From Paenibacillus sp. FSL H7-0357 (GTDB taxonomy: Bacteria; Bacillota; Bacilli; Paenibacillales; Paenibacillaceae): DNA of 64,000 bases. Numbering within the stretch: position 1 is the first letter of the stretch; each line of letters opens with the position of its first letter. The stretch spans positions 7,359,501 through 7,423,500 of the forward strand of contig NZ_CP009241.1 of the NCBI RefSeq assembly GCF_000758525.1. The letters run 5' to 3'. The notes below the pieces were generated by a model. That model did not search any database, had not been told where the DNA came from, and worked only from the letters and a program-made list of their open reading frames with translations. This document shows positions 1 through 8,023 of the stretch, in pieces. The translations under genes and the position numbers were made by a program.

Positions 1-966
1 TAGCCGCGATTTGCGCATCGCCCGGATCAGATGCATGATCGGCCGCGTAATCATGGTAGACAGCACAAACGACATGATCAAAAATAACATCGTTCCAAGC
101 GCCCCTGAAACCAGCAGCACCGTCCGCAGCACAGAGATCCCCTTCGTCACATAGCTGACAGGCGTAAGCACCAGCAGTGTCCAGTTGGTCTTGTCCGAGC
201 GCAGCTTGACCTGCACATATTCTTTGTCCTGGAAGCTGACGGTCTGGTCCTTGCTGTGGAGCAGCGGCAGCAGATTAGCCACCGGCGCTTCGCTGCTGCC
301 CAGCAGCTGGCCGTCATCACTGACAAGCAGAATCGACTCGCCGCTGTCGCTGCCCGAAAGCGGATCATTCAGCTGAAAGTAGCTCCGCTGGATCCGCGCC
401 ATGAGATAGCCGCCCCGTGAGAACCAGCGGTCCATCAGGCTAACCTGGCGGATCGCCAGCAGACTCTGGTCATCATTCGGATCGACGCCAATCCAGACCA
501 GTCTGCCCTTTTGCACATTGGCTTCGCTAATATAGCTGCCGTTAATCCTTGTACTCAGGCTGCCGTCTTTAATCGGGAACAACAGCCGGTAATCAGCAGT
601 ATACAGCTCAAGGGAGCCTACACTCGGCATGTAAGCCTGATAGCTGGATACAATCTTTAGCAGCGACTGCCGCTGGTTAAAGGATACTTTCTGGCCGTTC
701 AGCTCTTCAAGCAGCAGCTGCTGGACCGTCGGATGATTGGCCACCTGCTCTGTGAGACTGTCTATCTGGCCGATCAGTGCGTCCAGTCTTCCGTTGGCCT
801 GAACCGCAGTCTGCTGGATATGCCGCTCGGAATTATTTTTCAGCAGCGAAGAGACCCGGTCATACACAAATGCTCCCGAAACGACAATAATGATCAGCAT
901 CACAAGCAGAAATCCGATAAAGATTTGATTGCGCAGCGTATTCAGCTCTTTGAATCTTCCGTACAC
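1..966 (-). CDS. YesM-type sensor histidine kinase, N-terminal part (cut by window edge)
   Basis: The 322 visible codons run off the left edge, so the kinase core is missing. A GTG start at 966 follows AAGGAGG at normal spacing. The visible protein has a membrane segment near residues 14-36, an extracellular region of about 240 residues, and a second membrane segment near 278-300 leading into what looks like a HAMP linker (SFVLSTMITRPI). This is the layout of Paenibacillus YesM-type kinases, which usually pair with AraC-type YesN regulators for sugar uptake. The partner is not in the window, so the ligand is unknown. Confidence 0.8.
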   Translation of the reverse strand, partial: MYGRFKELNTLRNQIFIGFLLVMLIIIVVSGAFVYDRVSSLLKNNSERHIQQTAVQANGRLDALIGQIDSLTEQVANHPTVQQLLLEELNGQKVSFNQRQSLLKIVSSYQAYMPSVGSLELYTADYRLLFPIKDGSLSTRINGSYISEANVQKGRLVWIGVDPNDDQSLLAIRQVSLMDRWFSRGGYLMARIQRSYFQLNDPLSGSDSGESILLVSDDGQLLGSSEAPVANLLPLLHSKDQTVSFQDKEYVQVKLRSDKTNWTLLVLTPVSYVTKGISVLRTVLLVSGALGTMLFLIMSFVLSTMITRPIMHLIRAMRKSRL

Positions 967-1064
967 TTTGGCCCCTCCTTCACTGATAGCGCTTCCAGCT
1001 CTATTCTCCAGAAGTGCTGCCGCTTGGTCAAGACCTATTGTCATTGGGGGCACTCCAGGACAAC

Positions 1065-1107
1065 AAAAAACCCCTAAGCCAGTCCCCGATTCAAGGGAGC
1101 TTAAGGG
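1065..1107 (-). terminator. Rho-independent terminator after the YdjO-like gene
   Basis: On the minus strand CCCTTAAGC pairs with GCTTAGGGG, followed by a run of T (TTTTTTG). It lies just past the stop of the cold-inducible gene and before the kinase gene. Confidence 0.75.
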
Positions 1108-1153
1108 TATCGACGTTAGAAGAAAACCAGTCAAATCAACCGGAAAGAGAAAA

Positions 1154-1384
1154 CTACGTAATTGTAATTCCCTTCTTTATTTCCTTCATCTCATGATTCG
1201 TGTTGACAAGCATAGGCAGGATCTTCATGCTTCGGGTCATTGGTGAATTGCATTGCCAGCAGGTAGGCACATATTGAAAGGCGAAATTATCGCGCATCCA
1301 ACCGGTGCAGCCTTCTTTGGTGCAGGACCAAATGGCTGTGTCTTCCTGCGGAAGATCCTCCAGCGCTTTTTTACGAAAATACAT
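1154..1384 (-). CDS. YdjO-like cold-inducible zinc-ribbon protein
   Basis: This 76-residue protein has two Cys pairs (CTKEGC near residue 20 and CWQC near 42) that could form a small zinc ribbon, plus the core WMRDNFAF. That matches the YdjO family of Bacillales, whose B. subtilis member is reported as cold-inducible. It lies downstream of a CspA-family gene in the same direction, a recurrent pairing in Paenibacillus. A terminator separates the two, so co-transcription would need read-through or a second promoter. The molecular function is unknown. Confidence 0.75.
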   Translation of the reverse strand: MYFRKKALEDLPQEDTAIWSCTKEGCTGWMRDNFAFQYVPTCWQCNSPMTRSMKILPMLVNTNHEMKEIKKGITIT

Positions 1385-1455
1385 AAGTACCCCTCCTTAG
1401 TTCGTATCCATACGATTCATTACCTTTTCAGGAACGTTAGGACAGGTATGCGTAA

Positions 1456-1494
1456 TAAAAAAAGCTGCCCTCAACTTGTGTTAAGGACAGCTTT
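1456..1494 (-). terminator. Rho-independent terminator of the csp gene
   Basis: On the minus strand AAAGCTGTCCTTAAC pairs with GTTGAGGGCAGCTTT (one mismatch), followed immediately by TTTTTT. It starts a few bases after the cold-shock stop codon. Confidence 0.85.
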
Positions 1495-1505
1495 GATTTA
1501 AGAAA

Positions 1506-1706
1506 TTACAGTTTTACAACGTTTTCGGCTTGTGGTCCACGAGCGCCTTGAGTTACGTTGAACTCTACGCGTTGGCCTTCATCCAAAGATTTGAAACCTT
1601 CACCAGTGATTGCGGAGAAGTGTACGAATACGTCGCTTCCACCTTCAACCTCGATAAAACCGAAACCTTTGTCTGCGTTAAACCATTTCACTGTACCTGT
1701 TTGCAT
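1506..1706 (-). CDS. CspA-family cold-shock protein
   Basis: The product is 66 residues, the normal length for a single cold-shock domain. It shows RNP1 (KGFGFIEV, residues 13-20) and RNP2 (VFVHFSAI), the aromatic nucleic-acid-binding face. These proteins act as RNA chaperones that melt structure in mRNA at low temperature. The start is an ATG after a GGAGG site. The leader is about 145 nt, typical of cold-shock mRNAs, which use it as a temperature-sensitive structure. Which paralogue it is (B, C or D) cannot be decided here. Confidence 0.95.
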   Translation of the reverse strand: MQTGTVKWFNADKGFGFIEVEGGSDVFVHFSAITGEGFKSLDEGQRVEFNVTQGARGPQAENVVKL

Positions 1707-1859
1707 AATATTACCTCCAATATTTTATTTAACACATGTCCTTTTATTCCTACGTATTGTACGAACAAATAAAAATTCACACATTGGAAAAGGATTCATA
1801 CGCACAAATGATAACCTTTTACAATATGTGAATTAAGGGTTAAATTTATGATTGACTTC

Positions 1860-1888
1860 ATTGTAGCACATTAATTTACCGAAAGCAA
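1860..1888 (-). promoter_or_regulatory. SigA-type promoter of the csp gene with long leader
   Basis: On the minus strand TTGCTT (1888-1883) and TACAAT (1865-1860) are separated by exactly 17 nt, and TGTGC before the -10 gives an extended -10. Transcription would start near 1853, leaving a leader of about 145 nt before the csp start codon. Confidence 0.6.
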
Positions 1889-1968
1889 AGAAAACAGCAA
1901 ACTATTTTTGGAGCAGCTGCCCATGATTCGACGGAGTGAACCATGAGCCGCTCCCAGCCGCAAGGTTT

Positions 1969-2247
1969 CTAATCAATATACCCTGCAAGCCCCTTGTCCA
2001 TCAGATAGTCCATTTCTGCATCGAGAATATTCTCGACTGTCAGTTCGTCCAGCTTCACATCACGCTGGGCAGTAACATAATCAACCAGGTCATCGTTGTC
2101 TATATCAACTTCGCCTTTGCTGTTGGCTTTGGCATTGTTGATAAAGTTCTGCTCATGCTGCAGCACCAGCTTGATCAGCTTCGGATCAACCTTCGTTTGG
2201 GCGGACAGCACCTCCAACAATTCCTGCTCATTTACTTTATCGCTCAT
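1969..2247 (-). CDS. Small acidic conserved-type hypothetical protein
   Basis: I do not recognise this 92-residue protein. It is acidic, mostly helical in composition, and has no signal peptide or membrane segment. The C-terminal half (VENILDAEMDYLMDKGLAGYID) ends in a run resembling small helical regulators. It stands alone between the csp promoter and the HAD gene, transcribed on the same strand. Balanced codon use and an ATG with a nearby GAGG-type site support it being real. Confidence 0.65.
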   Translation of the reverse strand: MSDKVNEQELLEVLSAQTKVDPKLIKLVLQHEQNFINNAKANSKGEVDIDNDDLVDYVTAQRDVKLDELTVENILDAEMDYLMDKGLAGYID

Positions 2248-2322
2248 AATCGTTAGTCAGCTCCTCAGGCATTTATGCTCCATTATTGTAGCACAAGTCA
2301 ACCTGCCGGCGCTTCGTTTCGG

Positions 2323-3036
2323 CTACAGGCTCCATCCAGGGATTTTGTGCAAATCTCCATCCCAGATCTGCACAGTGCTCTTCACCGGAACATCCCGGGG
2401 AGAAGATGCCGTCTGAATATAACAGGAGTCAATCCCTACTTCTGCAGCCCCGGCGATATCCGTACGCGGATCATTGCCAATCATAATCGCCGAGCTTAAG
2501 TCCGCACCGTAGGTGTCCGTCAAATAGCGGTAAAACAACGGGTCCGGCTTACTCACCCCCGCCTCCGAGGAGATAGCCACCCCATCAAACAAATGCAGGA
2601 TGCCAAGCATAGTCAGTTCAGCCTCGACGAAGGTTTTCTGTCCGTTGGACAGCAGGAACACTTTTTTGCCGCCGGCTCTTAAGCTCTGGAGAATTTCTGC
2701 CACTCCGTCGTACAGGGAGATATGAATCATGGATAACGTCCGTACCCATCTCACCGTTTCATGCAGCCAATCCTCGTTCGGACTTCCGCCCAAATCCCGT
2801 GCCACCACCCGGAAGACTTCCTCCATAACGAAATCGGGAAACTCACAGCTCTGTGCAGCAGCGGCAAGCTGGATGTCCCGCTCCGCCAGGAACCTTTCCT
2901 GCAGCTCTGTTCCCGTGATGTTCATACCGTGGTAGCTAAAGTGGAGCGCCAGCCGTTCCCATACCTCGGGGCGTTCTTCATCGGTTTCAATATCAATCAG
3001 CGTACCGTACAGATCAAAAATATAGGTTTGATACAT
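2323..3036 (-). CDS. HAD-superfamily hydrolase (YjjG/phosphatase-like)
   Basis: The 237 residues show the HAD motifs in order: motif I FDLYGTLID at the N-terminus (the first D is the nucleophile), motif II LLSNGQ mid-protein, motif III Lys in GVSKPDP, and motif IV MIGNDPRTDI. A helical cap domain lies between I and II. Proteins of this shape are phosphomonoesterases of nucleotides or sugar phosphates in the cytosol; the substrate cannot be read from sequence. Motif I has Tyr where DxDGT is usual (DLYGT), a common variant in this subfamily. Confidence 0.88.
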   Translation of the reverse strand: MYQTYIFDLYGTLIDIETDEERPEVWERLALHFSYHGMNITGTELQERFLAERDIQLAAAAQSCEFPDFVMEEVFRVVARDLGGSPNEDWLHETVRWVRTLSMIHISLYDGVAEILQSLRAGGKKVFLLSNGQKTFVEAELTMLGILHLFDGVAISSEAGVSKPDPLFYRYLTDTYGADLSSAIMIGNDPRTDIAGAAEVGIDSCYIQTASSPRDVPVKSTVQIWDGDLHKIPGWSL

Positions 3037-3160
3037 AAAAATGCCCCCTTATTTCGTTTGTGTCCGGCCCACCGCAGTTAGAATGCCGGATAGAATTCAT
3101 ATTTTCAGTTTACTATAACTATATAAATTGAACCAAGAATTCTTCTATTCTTCTATTCTT

Positions 3161-3320
3161 CTATTTGGGATTGGCCGTGACTACAGAGAATATTTGGACT
3201 TCCGGCCGCTGTTAGGTTTAGATTTCCTGATTTTAACCGCGAATAGCGGTAGAAATCCAAACCTAAAGGCGGACGCTATCGCTCCTCCAGTTCCAAAATT
3301 CCCCTCCGCCACTTTTCCCT
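3161..3320. repeat. Palindromic intergenic element, complete-looking copy
   Basis: The 420-bp gap between the HAD gene and the stalk-protein gene holds a nested palindrome. TTAGGTTTAGATTTC (3212-3226) pairs with GAAATCCAAACCTAA (3252-3266), with ACCGC/GCGGT as an inner stem (3236-3250). An outer arm GAATATTTGGACTT (3188-3201) matches the reverse complement of 3287-3301. A degraded second copy of the left part lies at 7958-8020. A short TTCTA tandem run precedes it at 3140-3164. No coding signal is visible. Confidence 0.7.
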
Positions 3321-3457
3321 AAATGTAATTCTCAGAATTCAATCTATATAGAGTACTTATAGATTCAATTCATAATAATTGCAACAAAATCAAAATGATC
3401 AACGTTAAGAAGATGACGCACACCTGACACTCTACTCAACTAAAGGAGACTACACAC

Positions 3458-4495
3458 ATGAACAAGTCACTGAAAACAAGCGTTGCCCTCTTAACATTGT
3501 CATTGGCTCTTACTGCAGGAGTCGTATCGGCCGCACCAGCCACAACCTCCATCAAAAACAACAAAACGCCACAGGCATCCGCCAGCACGGCGGCTAAAAC
3601 TTTCACTATTGAAATCAACGGCTCGACCCTTTCTGATACCGGATTTCAGTCTTCCAGTACCAAAGAACCCTTGATTCCCCTTCGCACCGTCGCTGCGGCG
3701 CTTGGGTTTACCGTCACATGGAATACAGATACCAAAGCTGTTGATCTGAATAAGGGCAACATCTTTACAACCGTGAAGAACGGTGAAGACCGCTATGCCA
3801 TCAATAAAATGTATACAACACTCGGAACAGCACCGCAGATGAAAGGGAACCAGCTGTATGTTCCGGCTTCCTTTGTAAGCCAGGTGCTGCACCAAACCAT
3901 CTCCGTGGAGGGAAAACAAATCGTGATTACTCCAGCCGTAGAACATCAGAATGAGAGTGGCGTCATTACTGCCCTTCGCAATGACGGTAAGTTCCAGTCT
4001 GTACAAATCAAAGGTACGGGCACCGCAGGTATTGTGCTGAATGTGGGCAAGGATACCGTTATCCAAATGGCTGACGGCACAAAGCTTGCATTTACCGATC
4101 TTCAGCTCGGCATGACCGTGGAAGCAGAGCATGCCATGTTCGCCACCCTGAGTCTGCCGCCGCAAACCCCTGCTTACAAAATCACTGTACAGGACTCGAA
4201 AAAGCAAGGCACTACGCTGGCGACGCAAGGCACTGTGGAAGAAGTGATCAAAGCTGAAGACGGCTCGCTCAGCATCCGGATTAAAGGCACTGCCCTTAGC
4301 GAGCAATCGCCAAGCGAGGTTGTGCTTCGTCTGGCTGAAGATACCGCACTTGTTAATGAAAGCGGCGAGGCTGTAGAGGCAAGCACACTGGTTCAAGGTG
4401 CCAAGGTTATCGGATTCTATAGCCCCTTAATGACCAAAAGCCTGCCGCCGATCGGCACAGCCCTGAAGGTCGTTGTAGAGACAGTCCAGGAATAA
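3458..4495 (+). CDS. Exported protein with copper-amine-oxidase-like N-terminal (stalk) domain
   Basis: The 345-residue product begins with a Sec signal peptide (Lys, hydrophobic core, then VSAAPA, residues 1-27). Residues about 48-155 form the copper amine oxidase N-terminal-like domain (IPLRTVAAALGFTVTWN, then YVPASFV), a module used in Paenibacillus envelope proteins. The remainder is two beta-rich repeats without a recognisable enzyme. It is probably a cell-wall or secreted structural protein. ATG follows AAAGGAG at good spacing; it appears monocistronic with its own terminator. Confidence 0.85.
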   Translation: MNKSLKTSVALLTLSLALTAGVVSAAPATTSIKNNKTPQASASTAAKTFTIEINGSTLSDTGFQSSSTKEPLIPLRTVAAALGFTVTWNTDTKAVDLNKGNIFTTVKNGEDRYAINKMYTTLGTAPQMKGNQLYVPASFVSQVLHQTISVEGKQIVITPAVEHQNESGVITALRNDGKFQSVQIKGTGTAGIVLNVGKDTVIQMADGTKLAFTDLQLGMTVEAEHAMFATLSLPPQTPAYKITVQDSKKQGTTLATQGTVEEVIKAEDGSLSIRIKGTALSEQSPSEVVLRLAEDTALVNESGEAVEASTLVQGAKVIGFYSPLMTKSLPPIGTALKVVVETVQE

Positions 4496-4524
4496 TTGGG
4501 CAGAGCGACACAAAGATGATTTAT

Positions 4525-4570
4525 ACAGAAGACCACGTTGACTGCCTTTGCAGAAAGTGTGGTCTTCTGT
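4525..4570. terminator. Shared hairpin between two convergent genes
   Basis: ACAGAAGACCAC (4525-4536) and GTGGTCTTCTGT (4559-4570) form a perfect 12-bp stem between the stalk-protein gene and the convergent cyclase gene. The T-rich tail on the plus side is weak (ATATTCCTT). Confidence 0.65.
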
Positions 4571-4587
4571 ATATTCCTTAAGAGATC

Positions 4588-6162
4588 TTATCCCTTAATT
4601 GCCTCTCTGATTACAGGCTTGCGGCCCAGCGTCACTCTATTCTTGCCGGCAGCCTTCGATAGATACAACGCCTCGTCAGCCTCACGGTATAAATCCTCAA
4701 AGGTAATATCACTGTGCTCTGTAAACGCAATCCCGATGCTTACGGTGAGCTGGATGCTGTGTCCGCCGTCCAGTTGAACAATATGCTCGCTCATTATGGC
4801 GCGGAAGTTCTCAGCTTCCGTCAGCGCTGCCCTCTCACTGCCGGTAAAAAAGCATACGGCAAACTCCTCACCGCCCACTCTGCCGGCAATGCCGTTATCC
4901 TTGTACACCGCAAGTATTTTACCGGAGAGATCGACCAGAGCCTGATCACCCGCTATGTGCCCGTATGTATCATTGATCAATTTGAAATCATCTATGTCGA
5001 ACAGCAGCAGGGCCATCCCTGCCCCCTCGCGAATCGTGTACTTCTGCACCAGCCGCATGAAATGCTTGCGGTTGTACAGCCCGGTCAGATCATCAACCGT
5101 TGCCTGATAGAGCAGCTCCCGCTCGTACCGTTTCTTCTCACTGAGATCGCTGACCACAATAAGCATGCCGGAAGGCCCCGTCTCTCTGCGCCCTGAAGCA
5201 ATTAGCGACACCCCGTAACAGACGTCCATGGTGCCGGGGGCCTCGACTTCGAACTGCCCTTCAACCCGTTGTCTGTAATAACTGGCGATGTCACCGTAAT
5301 GCTCCAGCAAATGATGGATGCTCCGGCCTTCCCAGCTTCTTGTCTGCTCTCCAATCAAAGCCGATAACATGGTCTCCGCGACTTTATTGACGTCGATAAT
5401 GCTGTCATAACGGTCCGTCAGCACGATGCCGTCCTTCATATTCTCAAAGATCTTATTCTTGGCCAGCGGATATAGGGAAAGCCGAGGATCGCGGAACAAG
5501 GACAGGTACGCCGCCAGTACCGGAGGCAGATATGTAAATGCCGTAAAGCCTGTAACCGAAATTTTGAGGAGCGGGAGGAAGAAAACAGAAATTACCGGAA
5601 TTATAAGTCCGGCCAGCAAGAGCAGATTTCTCTTGAAAAAATACTTGGGTGCATTCAGCAGAGATAGGGCCAGCAGATAGACGGCATATATACCAAAGAG
5701 CTGGTCGTAGGCTATGAGGATCATACTCAGAACCGTCGGCTCAACCATTATTCCGCTTATCCCCGCTACAGTGGTTATGCCAACTTCACTGCGCATCAGG
5801 TGATGAGCGGAGTCCGTGAAAATCAGCACAACATCCAGCACAACCGGAGCGCAAAAGAAGGCAAGCCGCCGGTCTAGCCCTTCCGAAGAACGGGACACAT
5901 ACTCTTTAATCGCCGCGTAAGTAAATATCGTGCTCAAAAACAGCGGAGCCTGCTGAACATTTTTCCAAAACAGCTTGGCCTGAAAAGAAAGGGAGAGGAT
6001 TTCTCCGGCCGTAGCCGCGAAGATTGCGCTGACAAGCAACATTAAAATCCATAAATAGCGTCTTCCAGGTGTGTTGCGGTGCTTGTATGAACTGACGCCC
6101 ATGTAGAGACTTAGAACACTGCCCATTAGTAAATAATACGGATAACCCTGCATCCATGGCAT
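4588..6162 (-). CDS. Membrane diguanylate cyclase (7TM - PAS - GGDEF)
   Basis: The 524 residues comprise an N-terminal set of about seven membrane helices (to residue 225) like the 7TM input of some histidine kinases, a PAS-like domain (about 238-345), and a GGDEF domain (about 350-510). The active site is GGEEF at 430-434 with FDIDDFK at 388-394, so it should make c-di-GMP from GTP. The RxxD inhibitory site expected at 421-424 reads KDNG, so product inhibition through that site should be absent. It lies about 2 kb from a c-di-GMP receptor-like gene that ends the polysaccharide operon. Confidence 0.92.
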   Translation of the reverse strand: MPWMQGYPYYLLMGSVLSLYMGVSSYKHRNTPGRRYLWILMLLVSAIFAATAGEILSLSFQAKLFWKNVQQAPLFLSTIFTYAAIKEYVSRSSEGLDRRLAFFCAPVVLDVVLIFTDSAHHLMRSEVGITTVAGISGIMVEPTVLSMILIAYDQLFGIYAVYLLALSLLNAPKYFFKRNLLLLAGLIIPVISVFFLPLLKISVTGFTAFTYLPPVLAAYLSLFRDPRLSLYPLAKNKIFENMKDGIVLTDRYDSIIDVNKVAETMLSALIGEQTRSWEGRSIHHLLEHYGDIASYYRQRVEGQFEVEAPGTMDVCYGVSLIASGRRETGPSGMLIVVSDLSEKKRYERELLYQATVDDLTGLYNRKHFMRLVQKYTIREGAGMALLLFDIDDFKLINDTYGHIAGDQALVDLSGKILAVYKDNGIAGRVGGEEFAVCFFTGSERAALTEAENFRAIMSEHIVQLDGGHSIQLTVSIGIAFTEHSDITFEDLYREADEALYLSKAAGKNRVTLGRKPVIREAIKG

Positions 6163-6653
6163 GTCATATTTCTCCTAATTTTGAGATAGCTTTGCCTTAT
6201 TATATCCTACTATTTCGCACAAATGAATCACTCCTTGAAAAAATTACTTTCTTTTCGGGATTGTGGAAACTGAATGTCCAATCGGCAAATGCGCCGGTTA
6301 CTGCAGAGGGCAGGCCAAACATACAGGAAGACCCTACGGGCAGCCCGTAGAGTCTTCAAAAGGTGAGAAGCGAATTTTTAATTATGCCAGTTTCCAATTG
6401 CTAGGGTGCTGTTCCAGAAAACAATCGACGCAATCTCGATTTGGTCTTCCCTTTCAGATAGTACATGGGTTAATCAACTACCTTTCGGAATACACATTCG
6501 CATGCCGTTCCATCCGTTAATTGATACCTTCCACTTCCCACCTGCTTATTATTACCCGCTCCCAGCGGCGGCCAAACAATAAACGACAAAAAAAAGAGAT
6601 CCCGGTCCGCCATCTGCATGACTTCCGTAATCTCCCTGTTTGTCTGAAAAATG
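6163..6653. other. Intergenic region with a strong hairpin and one doubtful small ORF
   Basis: The 490 bp between the cyclase start and the L31 stop hold a strong hairpin at 6328-6358 (GAAGAC-CTACGGG pairing with CCCGTAG-GTCTTC). It lacks a T tail on either strand, so it is more likely an mRNA leader structure of the cyclase gene than a terminator. A 49-codon reading frame on the minus strand (6470-6619) follows a GGGAG site but is not recognisable. No known c-di-GMP riboswitch core is visible. Confidence 0.5.
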
Positions 6654-6902
6654 TTATTTCTTCTGTGCCAGACGCTGTTTGAACTTGTCCACGCGGCCGC
6701 CAGTTTCTGCATCTCTTTGTTTACCTGTATAGAACGGGTGCGATGCGGAACTTGCGTCCACACGAATCACCGGATACGTGTTGCCATCTTCCCATTCCAT
6801 TGTTTCACCGGATGACTTAGTAGAAGCGCTCAGGAATTTAAAGCCTACGCTGGCATCCAGAAAGATAACCTGGTTGTATTTCGGGTGTATGCCTTCTCTC
6901 AT
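6654..6902 (-). CDS. rpmE2: 50S ribosomal protein L31 type B (zinc-free form)
   Basis: The 82-residue protein begins [16 protein letters not shown] and contains the [16 protein letters not shown] core of type B L31 (here [13 protein letters not shown]). It has no Cys residues, so it is the C-minus paralogue that replaces zinc-binding L31 under zinc shortage. In B. subtilis the equivalent (YtiA) is repressed by Zur. A Zur-like palindrome lies about 95 bp upstream. ATG follows GGAGG. The gene appears monocistronic. Confidence 0.95.
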   Translation of the reverse strand: MREGIHPKYNQVIFLDASVGFKFLSASTKSSGETMEWEDGNTYPVIRVDASSASHPFYTGKQRDAETGGRVDKFKQRLAQKK

Positions 6903-6996
6903 TGCAATAACCTCCTTCCCGGGTAAATAATGCTCTATGGTAACATGAAGCCATCTCTAGGTCTATTTAAGCAAAGATACTTAGACGAAGGGAAAT

Positions 6997-7022
6997 GCGT
7001 AATTTCTACGATCAAATTACGC
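6997..7022. promoter_or_regulatory. Candidate Zur operator upstream of rpmE2
   Basis: GCGTAATTT and AAATTACGC form a perfect 9-bp inverted repeat with an 8-nt centre. The left part reads GCGTAATTTCTACGA, matching 11 of 14 fixed positions of the Bacillus Zur box (TCGTAAT-n-ATTACGA). It lies 95 bp before a zinc-free L31 gene, a classic Zur target. Regulation is inferred from similarity and context; the promoter itself was not clear. Confidence 0.4.
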
Positions 7023-7126
7023 CACTCCATCATACGCGATCCCGCTCCCGGAGTCAACCTTTGTCCCGTTTTTATTCCTATTCTCTTCCGGTAAATGGCA
7101 TTCTATTCCTTCCGTTTCTACGGATT

Positions 7127-7915
7127 CTACAGCGACTTTACCATGCCGCCGTCAACCAGAAGACATTGTCCGGTAATGTAAGTATTCGCGAAGGACCCCA
7201 GGAATACGGCGGCCTTTGCGAACTCCTCCGGAGTGCCTGTTCTCCCAAGCGGAATCTGGCTAAGGGCCTCCTGCTGAACTTGCTCCAGCGGGACAGCCCG
7301 GGCTTCGGCGCGTTTGCCGTCAAGCTGCATGATCCGGTCAGTTCCGATGCGCCCAGGTGCAACTGAGTTAATCAGAATCCCCTCCGGGGCAAGCTCGGTC
7401 GCCAGACTTTTGGTCAGTGCGTTCACACCAGCCCTGAACACATTGGACAAAATCAGCCCCTGGATCGGTTGTTTAATTGAAACGGAACTTATGCCAACGA
7501 TACGTCCGCCACCCGCTGCGCGCAAATATGGCAGTGCTTCCCGGATCAGGCGCACCGTACTCATCAGCGTAAGCTCAAAGCCGCTGTTCCAGTCGGCATC
7601 CGCCATATCAGCAAACCCTCCACCAGGCGGCCCCCCGGCGTTGGTGACAAGCACATCAAGGCCCCCGGCCTCCTCAGCCGCAGCCTGAACCGCCCGCCGG
7701 ATATCCTCCGGGCTCGTCACATCCATTTCCAGTATAGCAACCTGCTGACCGGTCGCCTCCTCAATTTTGTCCCGGGCCGCAAGAAGCTGCTGGCGGTTTC
7801 GGCTGGAAATGGTCACCTTTGCTCCCTCACGCGCAAATTCCAGAGCAGTTGCCAGTCCCAGTCCCTTGCTCGCCGCCGCCACAAATACCGATTTTCCGTT
7901 CAGACCCAAATCCAT
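7127..7915 (-). CDS. SDR-family protein lacking the YxxxK catalytic pair
   Basis: The 262 residues follow a 3-oxoacyl-ACP-reductase-like SDR fold: a nucleotide-binding loop (AAASKGLGLA, residues 13-22, in place of TGxxxGxG), NAGG near 92, a Ser in ISSVS, and a C-terminal VDGG. Where YxxxK should stand the sequence is SNVFR, so both catalytic residues are missing. A known subgroup of BKR-like SDRs has this imperfect cofactor motif and tetrad; its activity is not established. ATG follows GGAGG. It seems monocistronic. Confidence 0.85.
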   Translation of the reverse strand: MDLGLNGKSVFVAAASKGLGLATALEFAREGAKVTISSRNRQQLLAARDKIEEATGQQVAILEMDVTSPEDIRRAVQAAAEEAGGLDVLVTNAGGPPGGGFADMADADWNSGFELTLMSTVRLIREALPYLRAAGGGRIVGISSVSIKQPIQGLILSNVFRAGVNALTKSLATELAPEGILINSVAPGRIGTDRIMQLDGKRAEARAVPLEQVQQEALSQIPLGRTGTPEEFAKAAVFLGSFANTYITGQCLLVDGGMVKSL

Positions 7916-7957
7916 TCTTCTTCCTCCTTACAATATAGATTGAATTTAAGATTTCCC

Positions 7958-8020
7958 CATTTGGGCGAGGACGTAACTACGGTGAATATTTGGACTATTA
8001 TTAGCTTGTCCTGGATTTCC
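7958..8020. repeat. Degraded partial copy of the 3.2-kb palindromic element
   Basis: Positions 7958-7997 align without gaps to 3162-3201: both carry ATTTGGG, then CGT-ACTAC, then GAATATTTGGACT. The remainder of the element is not recognisable. It sits between the SDR gene and the end of the polysaccharide operon. Confidence 0.55.
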
Positions 8021-8023
8021 ATA

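Noticed and set aside
3500..4396. 298-codon frame opposite the stalk-protein gene
   Set aside because: Shadow of the plus-strand gene, Cys/His-rich composition typical of antisense frames, and no ribosome binding site.
6470..6619. 49-codon minus-strand frame after the L31 gene
   Set aside because: A GGGAG lies upstream but at long spacing, the product is unrecognised and the neighbouring frame is a shadow of L31. Not called as a gene.
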